64,000 bases of DNA from Hygrocybe punicea (taxonomy: Eukaryota; Basidiomycota; Agaricomycetes; Agaricales; Hygrophoraceae). The translations under genes and the position numbers were made by a program. The first letter of the stretch is position 1, and every line of letters starts with the position of its first letter. Shown here one piece after another: positions 1 to 11,500 of the stretch. The notes under the pieces were generated by a model. It did not search any database. It was not told the DNA's origin and saw only the letters and a list, made by a program, of their open reading frames with translations. The stretch is taken from positions 3,410,001 to 3,474,000 of the forward strand of contig OY744473.1 of NCBI GenBank assembly GCA_963556145.1. Reading direction: 5' to 3'.

Positions 1-1
1 A

Positions 2-977
2 ACAAAAAGTACCAAGAGCAGGATCATCAGCGACGTGGTTGTTGCCGTGACGGTCCTTGTCACATTCGGAGCCATGTGGTGGATCCTTCACAAGATGAAC
101 GGAGTGAAAGCCCAAGTTATTCACGACAGGCGAAAAGCTCGGTCAGCACATGACGTCGATAGATAAAAGTGTCTTTGTCACTCATGAAGCATTTCTCAGG
201 CAATCCAAGCTCGCTCGGGCGAGTTTTGCTCCGTACCGAAATCCCGACGGCATGGACTCATCCTTTTCGGTTGGCTTCAATCCCCACGCTTCGGAATCAG
301 ACATTCCTCTGAAATCGGGCCCTGTGTATGGTGCATATCACCAGCAATGGGACAAGGAAGGCCGGGCAGTGGGATACGCGGCTGATCCGCTATTATATGC
401 TCCCCAACCTAAACACGCCACCGCTGCCGGGAGGATACCAATTCAAGATGGCGAAGACGGCTACTACTCTCCTGGGCCACCATACCGGCGTTCTCCCCTC
501 CGAAATCCCTCCGACGAGTCGTGGGATACAGAACGGGGATCATACGAAAACCACAAGATGTCACCCTCCGGCATTCCACCTATGCCCATCAGCCAATTGG
601 TCCAGGACCGGGGGTTACAGCAGTCAAGCTATATACCTCCCGGCGTCCCCCCGTCAGTAACGGTATCGCCTCCGCTCCACCAAGAGTGGCCATCACAACC
701 GCAACCGCAGTCATATCAGCCGCGAGCAGCCGATTTGATGCCATCTTCTTCACAAGTGCGACATCCTGTGTACCAAACACCTGTAGTCGATCCCCTTCCC
801 GAACCGAGCTATTCGCAGACCGGTCGCAGTTTAGCGCCCCGTGCGTCGGATTACCACATGCATGGAGCCGAGGGTAGCGACGAAAGCTTCCATACGGCCG
901 TCGGGTCACATTCGAGAGTGGGAACCGAGGTGCCTTTGTCAGAACGGACGATCTCTCCCCAAAACGATTTACGGTGA
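2..977 (+). CDS. C-terminal part of a single-pass membrane protein (partial)
   Basis: Two exons can be read, 2-141 and 200-977. The 58 bp intron (GTCAGC ... CTCAG) is the one that keeps frame. The first exon begins before the window and encodes one hydrophobic segment (about residues 9-27, starting IISDVVVAVTVL) followed by a basic stop-transfer stretch HDRRKAR. The second exon is a hydrophilic tail of about 260 residues rich in Pro, Ser, Gln and Tyr. This is the usual shape of Agaricomycete proteins with an extracellular domain, one membrane span and a disordered cytoplasmic tail. The extracellular part lies outside the window, so neither family nor function can be named. The gene converges on the methyltransferase gene to its right. 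Confidence 0.55.
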
Positions 978-1414
978 TTGGCATTAGTCAAGTTAATCAT
1001 TTGTATTGTTTTCTGGGTTGTGCACCCAGATGCATCACCGTCCCGAAAGAAGTATCTATTTCTCTTGTATCCTGTTTTCTTATGGCTTATACACTACCTT
1101 TCATGGACAAGTATATCAGCCATAGTGTGATATCATGTAGTTTGGATTCCTGTTCAAAAAAAGATACCCTATCATGTTTGCATTTTATGCGGGGCGGCGT
1201 GATTTGGTGACCCGCGGGTGCAACATGCCAGGGTAGTAAGTACCCGCCATTGTTGCTCGGAAGAGGAGAAGGGGTGGCACCTCCACGATATGAGTAGAGG
1301 TATGATTAAGAATTCCAACTTATTGCAAGATGCTTTGCATGCTTCGAGAATAGACCTGGTTAAAAGAATAGACAATTAGACGGTGAATCACGATATTGAA
1401 AGATCCACACCTTA
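978..1414. other. Convergent intergenic region
   Basis: This 437 bp stretch lies between two convergent genes and should hold both 3' ends. I see no coding signal, RNA gene or repeat in it. Confidence 0.5.
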
Positions 1415-2293
1415 TCATCCTTGGTTGAGGGGAATAGATTTGACAAACCAGCCGACACGATGCGAAAACAAATGTTCCTGAGATTCTCCTTCCTTTCCCC
1501 AAACATCTCCCTCCTTCCACACACCTTCTCCCCGGCCTAAATCCATCCCCATTTCCTGAACCCAAAGGTGCGTTGGTCGATCGAGACGACATCCATCAAA
1601 CACTGTTTGCCAGAGAGGTGTCCAGAACCGCTGCCACCACACCACGTCCTCCCGGTCGCTCCGCACATGCTCGTAAAAGAGAAATTGCCCGCCTGGTCTC
1701 AGCACGGTATCCACGAGTGACCGTATTGTGCGTTGTGGAGACGGCACAGAGCAGAGTGTCAAGATCGAGATGAGGGTGTCTACCGAGTGGGGTTTGCCGT
1801 CTAGGCCAGAAAGGATGGATGACGTGTCTTCGGCGCCGGAAGAGAGGATGAGGAGCGTTCCAGAGGATTCCTGGAAGCCTGCTGCGTTGGCGATGGCGCG
1901 GATCCTCGAATGCATGAGGATGTTGGGTTCCAGTGCGATGTATTTGGTAACTTTTCGTGGATCCAGATAATTCACGGTGTGGCCGTGCCCTGAAATAACG
2001 ATTGAATTATTATAATAATCTTGAGTGTTGAATCATTGGCTCTGACCTGCACCGATATCAAACACCACACCCTGTGCGTTCCGCGTTATGAGCTCTTGTT
2101 TCACGAATCGCCCACCCTCGTCGACGGAATTCCCAAATAATTCCCAAACGTTTGCCATCAGCAAACGAGATATGGTCTGTGGTTGGAAGAGCAGAGATGG
2201 CGAGCATAATACAGCGCGACTGGTAGGCCAGAATGCAGCTTTCAAGGCGAGGAACAGATCAGGGAGAATCGCCAAGGCAGCTTTCAGCTTCAT
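1415..2293 (-). CDS. METTL7-like class I SAM-dependent methyltransferase
   Basis: Two exons, 2293-2047 and 1989-1415, flank a 57 bp intron (GTCAGA ... TTTCAG). Splicing restores the SAM-binding motif I, VVFDIGAGHGHTVNYL, and an acidic residue follows in ALEPN (motif II). The N-terminal 30 residues are hydrophobic, like the membrane anchor of METTL7/TMT1 proteins, and a later segment (RPGGQFLFYEHVRSD, then WWQRFWTPLWQTVFDGC) matches the conserved C-terminal half of that family. The product is about 273 residues, close to METTL7 length (about 245). It is probably a membrane or lipid-droplet associated small-molecule methyltransferase; the substrate cannot be read from the sequence. It is divergent from AUR1, with 142 bp between the start codons. 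Confidence 0.82.
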
Positions 2294-2435
2294 TGACGAC
2301 GATCGCGATCAGTGGTAAAGCTGGTGACTAAGCGTCACGGCTGGCCTCATACCAGTAACTATTACCTTTTGCCGCAGTCCTGAGGCTGCATCGCACCGTA
2401 AACTGGTCAGGCTTCTCCCAGAATTGCTGATTTCC

Positions 2436-3893
2436 ATGTCTTTTCGCCCAGGATTGGGGATATCTCGCACAGCCCATAATGTCTTTCAAGCGTTCCTCGC
2501 AGCTGTCAGCCGGTTGGACAAATCCATCTCCCCACGAGATACCCTCCGCCGTTTTCGACAACACTCGTTCACATTGGCAGATTCGATATACATCTTTCAC
2601 ATAATCCTAGCAACGTTTTGGCTAAGCATAATGCCATCCCCTGCATTTCCTCTCAAACTTTTCATCCCAGCGCTGTACATCCTCGCCCTCATCATCCCAT
2701 TCACTGCCCAATTCTTCATACCAGCAACTCCTGTTTTCGCTTGGGTTCTGACATATTTCACCTCTCGCTTTATCCCCTCCGCTTACCGGCCATCTATATC
2801 CGTCTCTCTCCTCCCCACCCTCGAGTCTGTGCTATATGGTGCCAATATTTCCGACATCCTCACACGCTTCACACATCCAATTCTCGATATCGTAGCTTGG
2901 CTTCCTTACGGCGTCATACACTTTACTTTCCCTGTTGTCGTTGCCATCTTTTTGTGGCTCTTTCGCCCGAAAGAAGCCTTACATTTCTGGGCTTGTGCCT
3001 TTGGTTACATGAACCTCATCGGCGTATTTATTCAGATCCTATTCCCATGCGCAGCACCCTGGTACGAGCTCATTTACGGTTTAACCCCGGCGGACTACTC
3101 TATGCACGGGTCACCAGGCGGCCTTGTTCGCATCGACGCACTATTCCACTCCCAGGGCTACACAACCACGTTTTCCAATTCACCCGTTGTCTTTGGGGCC
3201 TTCCCATCCCTCCATGCAGGCTGTGCCACGATCGAAGCATTATTCATCTCCCACTTTTTCCCCCACATGACCCGGTGGATATGGGGCTATGCTGGCGTGC
3301 TGTATTGGGCGACGATGTACCTTTCGCATCATTACCTCATCGATGTCGTAGGTGGCGCATGTCTCGCCGTTGCAACGTTTTACCTCTTTCTCCCGGATGA
3401 ACTTCGAGGTTCGGCGGCTACTGCGCCACCTGGTGGGCCAGGAAGCTATCGAGTGGGAGGCCAGCGATCCAAATACGAGGTCTACGATCTCGAGGCTCCT
3501 CGGTTGCGCGCGGCCAATGGGCGCGCATCCAATGGGGTCATCATGGATGATGCTGCAGATTTTGATCTCAGCGAGACATCCTCGCGAGCGTCGGATGAAG
3601 AGGAGGTAGACATCGCCTACAGGTCCCCCATACCAGGTGGAACCCCAACGTCGGCAATGCCATTTGTGGTGCCAAAAGTGACCTCGAGCGGGCCGCAGAA
3701 GGGCCCGCAGCAACAGCGGTCCAAGAGAACCCACAGACATACGGCGAGCATAGCGAGTTTGATAAGGGCGGATGAGAGGGCTGAGGATGGCTGGGGTTCT
3801 ATCAGGGCTGGAGGTTTTACCTTTCCCCAAGCGCCCGTGAGGGCAGAGAGGGAGAGGGAGAGGGATGGAGTTGCGGAAGATGGTGGCCGATGA
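2436..3893 (+). CDS. AUR1: Inositol phosphorylceramide synthase (PAP2/LPT superfamily)
   Basis: A single uninterrupted exon encodes 485 residues. The first in-frame ATG is at 2436; the frame opens slightly upstream without an ATG. Several hydrophobic helices lead to the two AUR1/PAP2 signatures: FGAFPSLHAGCATIEALF (the PSxHAG element with the first catalytic His) and YLSHHYLIDVVGG (second His and the Asp). This is the Golgi enzyme that transfers phosphoinositol from phosphatidylinositol to ceramide, an essential fungal step and the target of aureobasidin A. The last 120 residues are hydrophilic, rich in Arg, Ser and Glu, and include RERERER-like repeats; such a cytosolic tail is normal for AUR1. 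Identification is secure from the motifs and the length. Confidence 0.95.
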   Translation: MSFRPGLGISRTAHNVFQAFLAAVSRLDKSISPRDTLRRFRQHSFTLADSIYIFHIILATFWLSIMPSPAFPLKLFIPALYILALIIPFTAQFFIPATPVFAWVLTYFTSRFIPSAYRPSISVSLLPTLESVLYGANISDILTRFTHPILDIVAWLPYGVIHFTFPVVVAIFLWLFRPKEALHFWACAFGYMNLIGVFIQILFPCAAPWYELIYGLTPADYSMHGSPGGLVRIDALFHSQGYTTTFSNSPVVFGAFPSLHAGCATIEALFISHFFPHMTRWIWGYAGVLYWATMYLSHHYLIDVVGGACLAVATFYLFLPDELRGSAATAPPGGPGSYRVGGQRSKYEVYDLEAPRLRAANGRASNGVIMDDAADFDLSETSSRASDEEEVDIAYRSPIPGGTPTSAMPFVVPKVTSSGPQKGPQQQRSKRTHRHTASIASLIRADERAEDGWGSIRAGGFTFPQAPVRAERERERDGVAEDGGR

Positions 3894-4184
3894 TCGGATG
3901 GACGGTACTGTAGGGTTTTGCCAGGTCATCCAATTCTTGCCGTGGCTTCCGCTTTCCGTAATACTCACATAACATTGCAAGTCGTACACATTTTTAGAGC
4001 GTCAAGTAATTACAGGTGGAATTATTGGAGGTACTTCACTACTTGTCTTATCTCCATGTTGGTCATGTGATTCGGTTCAAGCCAGGTCCAAGGCCCGAGG
4101 CACAGTTTCATAACTTTAAGAGCAACTTGAAGTTGACGACAGGACCAGGTAGCGCCGTCTTCCCTTTCTCCCCCACGATATCTG
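3894..4184. other. Intergenic region
   Basis: This 291 bp stretch lies between AUR1 and the next gene on the same strand. Pyrimidine-rich sequence with CCTTTCTCCC tracts (about 4157-4175) lies just before the next start codon and is a plausible core promoter. Nothing else is seen. Confidence 0.4.
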
Positions 4185-5438
4185 ATGTGTCGCCTTGTGT
4201 CACTCACTGCCCTTCTTTTCATTCTAGTTGTCGCCATTGAGGCCAGTATCCTCCCTTTGCTTGAGCCTGAGGCTCCTGCAGACAGCCATACCAAACACCA
4301 CGGTACGTCCCCAGCGCCAGCGCTTAAATAAACAGAGGTGTGTAGTACAAAAAGACTGACCCTGCATCCTTCAGTTCGTTCAAATCACTATATCCGACAA
4401 TTACCAGTAATAATCCCCTTTCAATATACCCTGGAGCGCCTCTAATGTCACCCTCTCTTTGTTCAGCATCTCCACGATCGGGCTATCTCTCCTTCCACAC
4501 CTTCACAGCCCGCAGTCCTCACCGCAACCAACGGGTCGACTCAAGAGATTGACGCCATTTTCAACCCGAACAGCCTACCGAATCCATGGCCTCTCGGACT
4601 TCTCAGCATCCTCTTCTCCGTCATTACCGGTCTCAAGCGCTACAAGCTCGAACCACGACCATGCACCTATAAAACAAAAATCGGTTGGGCCATAACCATC
4701 GTGCGCACCGTCGGACTCGGCATCTCGTCCATACTCCATATGCGCAAAGGTAACTACAGTGGGGTCTCCTCAGACGGCTTCCCCGCTCTCATTTCTAATA
4801 TCGTGGGAATCATGGGTGCTGGTCGCGACTACGGCGAGACCCGTTGGGCCCTTGGAGGTTTCGTCGCCATGTTCTTCGGCGTCTTCCCACGCCTTGCACA
4901 GGTATCCCTTTCGCTGTGGAAAGACGACAACCAGAGCTGGCTAACGCCGTTTCGCTGGAGCGATGGAGTCCGCTGTATCGTCGCCCCCGACAGCTACTGC
5001 AATCCTACCGACATCCAATTCAACGCCCCATACTGCATGGCACCCATACTCATAAAGGGCTCGGAGCACGGCCTCATCGGCCCTGTCGAATACGTGCGGG
5101 CCCTCGCGTGGTTGTTCGCGTTCATGCTTTGCATGACGGGCGTTTTCTATCTCTTCAAAAAAGGAGAAAACGCAACCATGATAAGCCGCGGTGGACAAGT
5201 TGCTCTAGCGTACTTTGCACTGGCGTTTTCCGTTGCACTTGTGCTCGCGTCAGCCATCACCTTTGCCCTGGGTCGGCGAGTGCAAGGGCTGGACTGTCGT
5301 ACAGTGACAACCTGTGTCCAGTCCCAACCGCTCCCTTGCCCTCCGATTACGGTCGTTATTCCTCGCTCTCCAAACGGGTTCTTCAGAGAATGGGCTAAAG
5401 AAGTGAAGGGGTGGGACGTACCGGCTATCTTGACGTAG
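4185..5438 (+). CDS. Multi-pass membrane protein with signal peptide, unknown function
   Basis: Three exons: 4185-4302, 4375-4406 (only 32 bp) and 4467-5438. They are joined at GTACGT...TTCAG and GTAATA...TTCAG, and frame is kept throughout, giving 373 residues. The protein starts with a clear signal peptide (MCRLVSLTALLFILVVAIEA). After a Ser/Thr/Asn-rich luminal stretch come about five or six hydrophobic helices (LGLLSILFSVITGL, IGWAITIVRTVGLGI, ALGGFVAMFFGVF, ALAWLFAFMLCMTGVFYLF, ALAYFALAFSVALVLASAITFAL). Cys residues occur in several loops. I do not recognise the family; it looks like one of the fungal-restricted membrane proteins of unknown role. The upstream ATG was chosen because it alone supplies the signal peptide and a consensus donor site. 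Confidence 0.75.
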
Positions 5439-6209
5439 TATCTAGACTACTCCAAGCGTACCATTTCCTGGCTCTCGGATGACATTGAATGCTGCTGTTT
5501 GTATACCGTATACATTCTTCATATTTAGGTTTTCAATCACGTATCTTGTTGTCTTGCTGAGCATTCATGCATATTCATGATGCATGATTAGTGTATTGCA
5601 TGGGTTTGGCAACCCATGCAGGTAAACACTGCACTGGCAGCCTGAGGTATGTGCGGGTATGGGTATGGGTACAGATTGCTGAATATTTAACTGTTGTGGC
5701 TTGAAATGATGGGTAAACCTGTGGGTACAACAGGTACAGGTACCGCAGGTTAGGAATTTTTCACCAGTGTTTGTCATTTCAAGCCAAAGTGTCATGTCGA
5801 AGGTAAGTATTGGGGCTTGATCGCATAAGACTGAGAAAATGGCAGTATCATTGTTTTCCTAAACAATTACCAAGATAGTCCATGGAATAATGGGGACCAT
5901 CATCTAAAATCCCTTGTGTACAAGTTCATAAATGAGAGCTGTCTTCTCTGCATTGCTCAATGCAGACACACCCAATGTATGATAAATACTTTTTTTCTTT
6001 ACTCCCTGAACTCAATTCTGCTGGCATTTCTTGTTGTATTGCAAATTTTGTGTGAGTGATTTCTGCAACCATTTCTGTAACCTCATTGGTTTCGTGATGT
6101 GCCATCGCATGCAGCAGATGGGCAATCAGGGCATTTGTTGGCCCAATTATCAGATGATCCACAACGAATGCATTGGTTGTTTGCTTTTCTTTGTGTGGCG
6201 ATGGCAGCA
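5439..6209. other. Intergenic region with a retroelement zinc-knuckle relic
   Basis: There is no intact gene in these 771 bp. On the minus strand near 6090-6209 a short open stretch reads NQCIRCGSSDNWANKCPD, which resembles a Gag zinc knuckle whose His is replaced by Asn. It ends at the left border of the long LTR at 6210, so it is probably a fragment of an older retroelement. The rest is AT-rich with no signal I can name. Confidence 0.35.
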
Positions 6210-6511
6210 TGTTACATTTTTCAACTCCGCAACTCCGATCCCGACTCCGTTTCCCACCATGATGATTCCGCTTTGCCACACCTTCCTTTTTCGTTTCCTT
6301 TTACCTTTTGTCTCCTTTCGGACATCGTTGTTTCTTCTTGTTCTTGTTCTCTTTTCACCCTTTCTTCTAGAACAATCCAGACTGACCATGGACATATCCC
6401 ACATGACCTCGCTGTACCCGAATAATCTCCTTGCCGACAGACATCATCGCTATTGTGTTTTCCCTCGCCCTGACATATTGTTGACTTCATCCCACGACAA
6501 ACCGATTCACA

Positions 6512-6671
6512 ATGGCTGTACTCCCGACACAGCTAATTACCGTAATCATCATTGGCAGCATCGCCATCACCTTCCTCATCGGTTTTTACCTTGTTATGAT
6601 CTATCTTTGGCATCGGTACCGAAACCCTTCTGCCATTGATACTTCCGACCTCTACCTCGACAATATCTCAC
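6512..6671 (+). other. Small transmembrane reading frame within long LTR copy A
   Basis: An ATG at 6512 opens a frame starting MAVLPTQLITVIIIGSI with one strong hydrophobic segment and a tail rich in charged and aromatic residues. Before the Ty3/gypsy insertion at 6672 it would have ended at a TGA about 15 bp past the target site, for a length of about 55 residues. The inverted LTR copy (about 17575-17740, minus strand) keeps the same start, length and hydrophobic profile but has several amino-acid changes. Whether it is expressed is unknown. Confidence 0.35.
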
Positions 6672-7237
6672 TGTTACGTTTTACCCCGATTTAACCCCCG
6701 CTTCCGACCCCGACGTCCCTGACTCAACGTCACAAGACAACATCATAACCTGGGTCCGGAACATCGTCGAAGACAACCAACGACGGTATCCCAATCCTCA
6801 TGATCACCCTCATCAACCGATCACCGCCGATACATCATACACGTTGATTCAAGCACTCAATAATACCGCGCAACACAATCATCGGATCAGCTGTCTGCTG
6901 ACACCAGACCTGCAACACAGCCGTTGGCCACCTCGTTGGCACCCCAAAACGTATAGACCACGAAGCCAAGCAAGACGCCGTTCATCCCGGAGCTTATCCT
7001 CCACGCAGCCACGCATGACGAAGAAGCCGACCCTGAAGTTGTTCACCAGTATATAATCATTGACATTTGTAGTCAGTATCCTTAAGTTTAGTATAGCTAC
7101 TCTTCCCCCGATCGCTACCACGAAACCCAGATACCTCCCCTCTTCTATCCGTTTGTACTCGCTTTCTTCTATAAACACATCCTCGTTTGGTTTACTGTTG
7201 CCGGAGTTCGCCGCCATAAGAACAGCAATCCGTAACA
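6672..7237 (+). repeat. 5' LTR of the Ty3/gypsy element
   Basis: This 566 bp repeat has 7 bp inverted ends TGTTACG/CGTAACA. A TATA box (7050-7056) and the inferred transcript start at 7084 divide it into U3 (6672-7083) and R-U5 (7084-7237). Confidence 0.96.
7050..7056 (+). promoter_or_regulatory. TATA box of the 5' LTR
   Basis: TATATAA lies about 34 bp upstream of the 11-nt sequence at 7084-7094 that is complementary to the primer-binding site. That is the spacing expected if 7084 is the first base of the genomic RNA. In the 3' LTR the same box overlaps the stop codon of the third reading frame. Confidence 0.7.
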
Positions 7238-7239
7238 TA

Positions 7240-7250
7240 ATACTAAACTT
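7240..7250 (+). other. Self-priming primer-binding site
   Basis: ATACTAAACTT, two bases after the 5' LTR, is the exact reverse complement of AAGTTTAGTAT at 7084-7094 within the LTR. This matches the Tf1/sushi mechanism, in which the 5' end of the element's own RNA folds back to prime reverse transcription. No match to the 3' end of a common tRNA is apparent. Confidence 0.75.
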
Positions 7251-7493
7251 TCTCTACTCTCTCGACAATAAACCAACCAAGACATCCTGGAACCCCGACG
7301 ATACCGAACTCCAGATTCAGAACAAGACGACGAATATCATCTCGCACCCGAAACGTCAGATTCCTCTGACGACGACTTCGACCAATACGTCGCAACACAG
7401 ACTAGTGTCCGAACCGCGCCTTTCCCCTCGTCATCATTTCCTCCTCCAACAACTACTTCTCACCATCAACCTCAATCCCAAACCCAAACCAGA

Positions 7494-8507
7494 ATGTCAG
7501 ACACTGAAGAGAATCACGAAACCCAAGACACCACCACTGTTGCACCCGCAGCCCCGTCGCCTCCAAAATCTCATATTGCTCCGCCAGCTAAGTACGATGG
7601 GAACAAAGAAGGATTCAAAACATTCTTCCGCAGTGCCTTCATCTACATCCGTGCAAACAGAGCTGCATTCGACAGTGAAGAAAAACAAATCCTTTTTATC
7701 CTCTCGTACCTGCAAGGCGGACTCGCTGGACGATGGGCAGACGAGTACGTCGACATTGCCCTACAGCACTCCCCCATCAACTTCGGATCCCTGGAGGACT
7801 TCACCAAAGAATTCAAACGGCACTTCGAGAAACCGGATCAGAAGAAGGACGCATTGACGAAGTTGAACGACCTGCGCCAAGGAAAAATGACAGCTGATGA
7901 ATTTTGGATTGAGTTTGACACTCTCCGACGCATCGCTGGACTCGGCGAAATCTTGAATGATAGTTATCTCATTCAACTCATCGAACTTCATATGAACAAA
8001 CCACTGATCGACCAAATCTATACCGGGATGACAATCCCAACCACCGTCGAAGGATGGCGTACGCAGACGGTCCAATTGGACCAACAATGGCGACGCCGTC
8101 AGGATCAGATACGATCCATGAACTCACCCGTAAAAACACGATACAATCCAAACACAGCAACCGCATCGACAACTCCCCGACCACAACAAACATCGACACC
8201 TCGTCCTCAGTCAGAATCTGTTCCAATGGATGTCGACACTCGACGAACCCAACCGAGATAACAAGCGTTTACGCGCTTAACCGATGAACAGCGACAGGAA
8301 TATATGACAAAAGGAATATGTTTCAAATGTCGACAACCAGGACATATTTCACGAAATTGCCCAGAGCAACAAGGACAGCAACAAGTGCGATCAATGCAGA
8401 CGATACCACAAACAACGAAACAACAGGACGATGACGGCAAAGACGCCCGAATCGCAGCATTGATGGATGAGTTAACGGCGCTGAAGTTGAAACAAGAGGG
8501 TTTTTGA
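7494..8507 (+). pseudogene. gag: gag of the Ty3/gypsy element, interrupted by one stop
   Basis: The frame begins at ATG 7494. The capsid-like part includes AKYDGNKEGFKTFFRSAF, LQGGLAGRWADEY and the retrotransposon-gag signature KKDALTKLNDLRQGKMTADE. A TAA at 8259-8261 interrupts the frame. The same frame continues on the other side into a nucleocapsid with a CCHC zinc knuckle, CFKCRQPGHISRNC (about 8319-8361), and ends at a TGA at 8505-8507. Because the zinc knuckle follows the stop in frame, I read the stop as a point mutation. Programmed readthrough cannot be excluded. The frameshift heptamer at 8498 lies at the very end. Confidence 0.88.
8498..8504 (+). promoter_or_regulatory. -1 ribosomal frameshift site between gag and pol
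   Basis: GGGTTTT is phased in the gag frame as G GGT TTT, followed at once by TGA. This is a canonical X XXY YYZ slippery heptamer. Slipping back one base moves ribosomes into the pol frame, which is open from here on. No downstream pseudoknot was checked. Confidence 0.7.
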
Positions 8508-11500
8508 AGAAGCGACGTGAAGCGCAGGAGGCCACAATCGCACGACTCGAGAAAGATGTACACGTATGTAAACAATTCGATAACGTTTTCATCAAACTCA
8601 AAGTCCTCCGCAACGACCTGAGACAAACAGTGAAACCAGAGCCGAAAGAGGAAAGCAACACGTGGCAAGATACCCATGTTGCGGATGAAGAAAAGAAACC
8701 AGTTCCCCCAAAAGAGAAAAGAAAGACAACAATTGAATCCGAATTCAATGCGATGGAAACAATCGTTGCCATTCGTTCAACCACGATGGGTTATGCCCTT
8801 GATCTCTTGAATGATTTTGACATCCACGACCAATGGACGGAAAAGATATCACCAGGATTAGTCTTATCACTCAATCGACGACCCATCGCAGAAGCAGTAC
8901 AATGGCTGGTACAAAATATGCCACAAGACTTACCACATGAACTACGAACATCGGAAGCAGTCCGTGCTATAACAAAAAAAGATTCCGAACTTCGAATGGC
9001 TTTGTTGGTCCATGGTTATGTTTCTGTCCCTCAAGATGGACGACAATATCCCATGACAGGTCTGATTGACTGTGGTTGTACCATCTGCGCTATTGATATC
9101 GGATACGTCAAAGCACATAACATCCCGACAAAACCATATCTGAACCCATTCCATTCCTACATGAGCGACGGAACGCAACCGAAGACAGGACAGATCACGG
9201 AATACTGCGAATTGCAAATGCGTCTCGGAGATCATCACGAATTACTTCGTTTCGCCGTAACGACATTGGCAAAAATGGACATTTTCCTTGGCTATGATTG
9301 GTTGAAGAAGCACAATCCAGAAATTGATTGGTGCGAAAACGAGATCAAGTTCTCGCGATGTCTTTCTGGTTGTGGTGTGCCATCAACAATACGATCAACA
9401 GAATTCAATACAATAGTCTGGGAACGACCTCTTTGGTTTGACCAAATGATGGAAGAGACAATGGATCCAACACATTTTCGTTCTTTCATGACGAAATCAA
9501 CAGAACTCGCCATAAAAGCACAAGAACAACAGAAAGAAAAGACATTCGAAGAGTTGGTCCCGGAGACGTACCATGAGTATCGTGACGTGTTTGAACCGTC
9601 TGGTTTCGATGAATTACCAGCGCGAAAACCATGGGATCATGCGATCACTATGAAACCGGATGCACCAGATCATCATGATTGCAAGTTGTATCCTTTGTCG
9701 CCAAGTGAAAAAGAACACCTTGACAAATTCCTCGACGAAAACCTGAAGACAGGACGGATCCGACCATCGAAGTCACCATATGCTTCTCCCTTTTTCTTTG
9801 TGTCGAAGAAAGATGCAGCAGAACGATGACCAATACAGGATTATCGATGGTTGAACTCATGGACGATTGATGACAAATACCCGTTGCCATTGATCAACGA
9901 TATCATTAATCAATTGGCTGAAGCAAAATACTTCACGAAACTTGATGTACGTTGGGGATTCAATAATGTCCGCATCAAAGAAGGTGATGAACACAAAGCC
10001 GCCTTCTTGACACCAAAAGGTTTGTTCGAACCAACAGTTATGTTCTTTGGCTTGAAGAATTCACCACCGACATTCCAACGACTGATGAATCACGTCTTTC
10101 GGTACGAGATACGCGAAGGATGGCTGTTGGTATACATGGATGACATCCTGATTTTCTCGAAATCGCTTGAAGAAAACCAAAAACGGACGAAACAGGTTCT
10201 GAAGATTTTCCGCGAAAATAATCTATTCCTGAAGCCAAAGAAGTGTACATTCGACAAAGAAAAAGTCGATTATCTCGGTCTCATTGTCGGACATGGACAA
10301 GTTCAAATGGATCCAGTCAAGACCAACGCTATCACCGATTGGCCAGTCCCAACAAACCAGACCGAACTCCAACGTTTCATTGGTTTTCTGAACTTTTATT
10401 GTCGTTTTGTTGAGAATTTCTCACAGATTGCAAGTCCGTTGCACAAATTAACGGGAAAAGCAAAATGGGATTGGACAGAGGAACAACAAAATGCATTCGA
10501 TCGTCTGAAAGTCATCATAACGACCGACCCAATTCTCGTCTTGCCTGTCCCTAATAGAAAATTCACCATCGAATGCGATGCATCGGATTATGCGATTGGT
10601 GCCATTTTATCGCAAGAACAACCCGATGGCCTTTTTCGTCCTGTCGCGTATATGTCGACAACGATGACACCAGCTGAACGAAATTACCAGATATTCGACA
10701 AGGAATTGCTCACAATCATACGAAGTTTCGAGGAATGGCGACAATTCCTTCTCGGCGCAAAAGAACAGATTGATGTCTTTACCGATCATCGAAATTTAGA
10801 GTATTACCGCAAACCACAAGATCTTACTCGACGACAAGCTTGCTGGATCGCATTCCTGCAAGATTATAATTTTCGCCTATTGTATCGCAAAGGATCACAA
10901 AACAAAAAAGCCGACCTCCTTTCCCGACGCGTTGATCACAAGCCAAAAGAAATGGACAATAAAGATATGATTGGTCTTCCTAACTCATTGTTTATTCCAC
11001 CAGAACAAGCAATCCGACAAATATTGCATACTTCTCCTACGAACGATAACATTATTGCCCTCCATCATGACAATCCCACCGCCGGCCATCCCGGCCGTGA
11101 CAAAACAATCGAGTTGATTTCACGGACAACAACATGGCCAACTATACGCGAAGATGTGGAACGTTATATCAATGGTTGTGCGGGATGTCAACAGAATAAA
11201 CCACGACGTGGAAAACAACTTGGACAACTTTTCCCACATGACGTACCACCCTATAACTGGCATACAATTTCTGTCGACATGATTGGTCCCCTACCGGAGT
11301 CACATGGCTTTGACGCCATTCTGGTTGTTGTCGATAAGCGGTCGAAACATCCCATATTTATTGCCACAAATACGACATTGACTTCGGAAGGATGGGCACG
11401 ACTATTCCGTGATCATGTCTTCAAGCGTTTTGGCATGCCACGCTTTGTCATCTCCGATCGCGGTTCTGTTTTCGTCTCACGGTTTATCACCGAATTATAT

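Noticed and set aside
2618..3400. Second long frame inside AUR1
   Set aside because: It is a His/Pro/Leu-rich shadow frame of the GC-rich AUR1 coding sequence with no domain.
8259..8261. Programmed stop readthrough in gag
   Set aside because: The context (AGA TAA CAA GCG) does not match known leaky contexts closely and a second stop occurs in RT, so mutation is simpler; kept as an alternative only.
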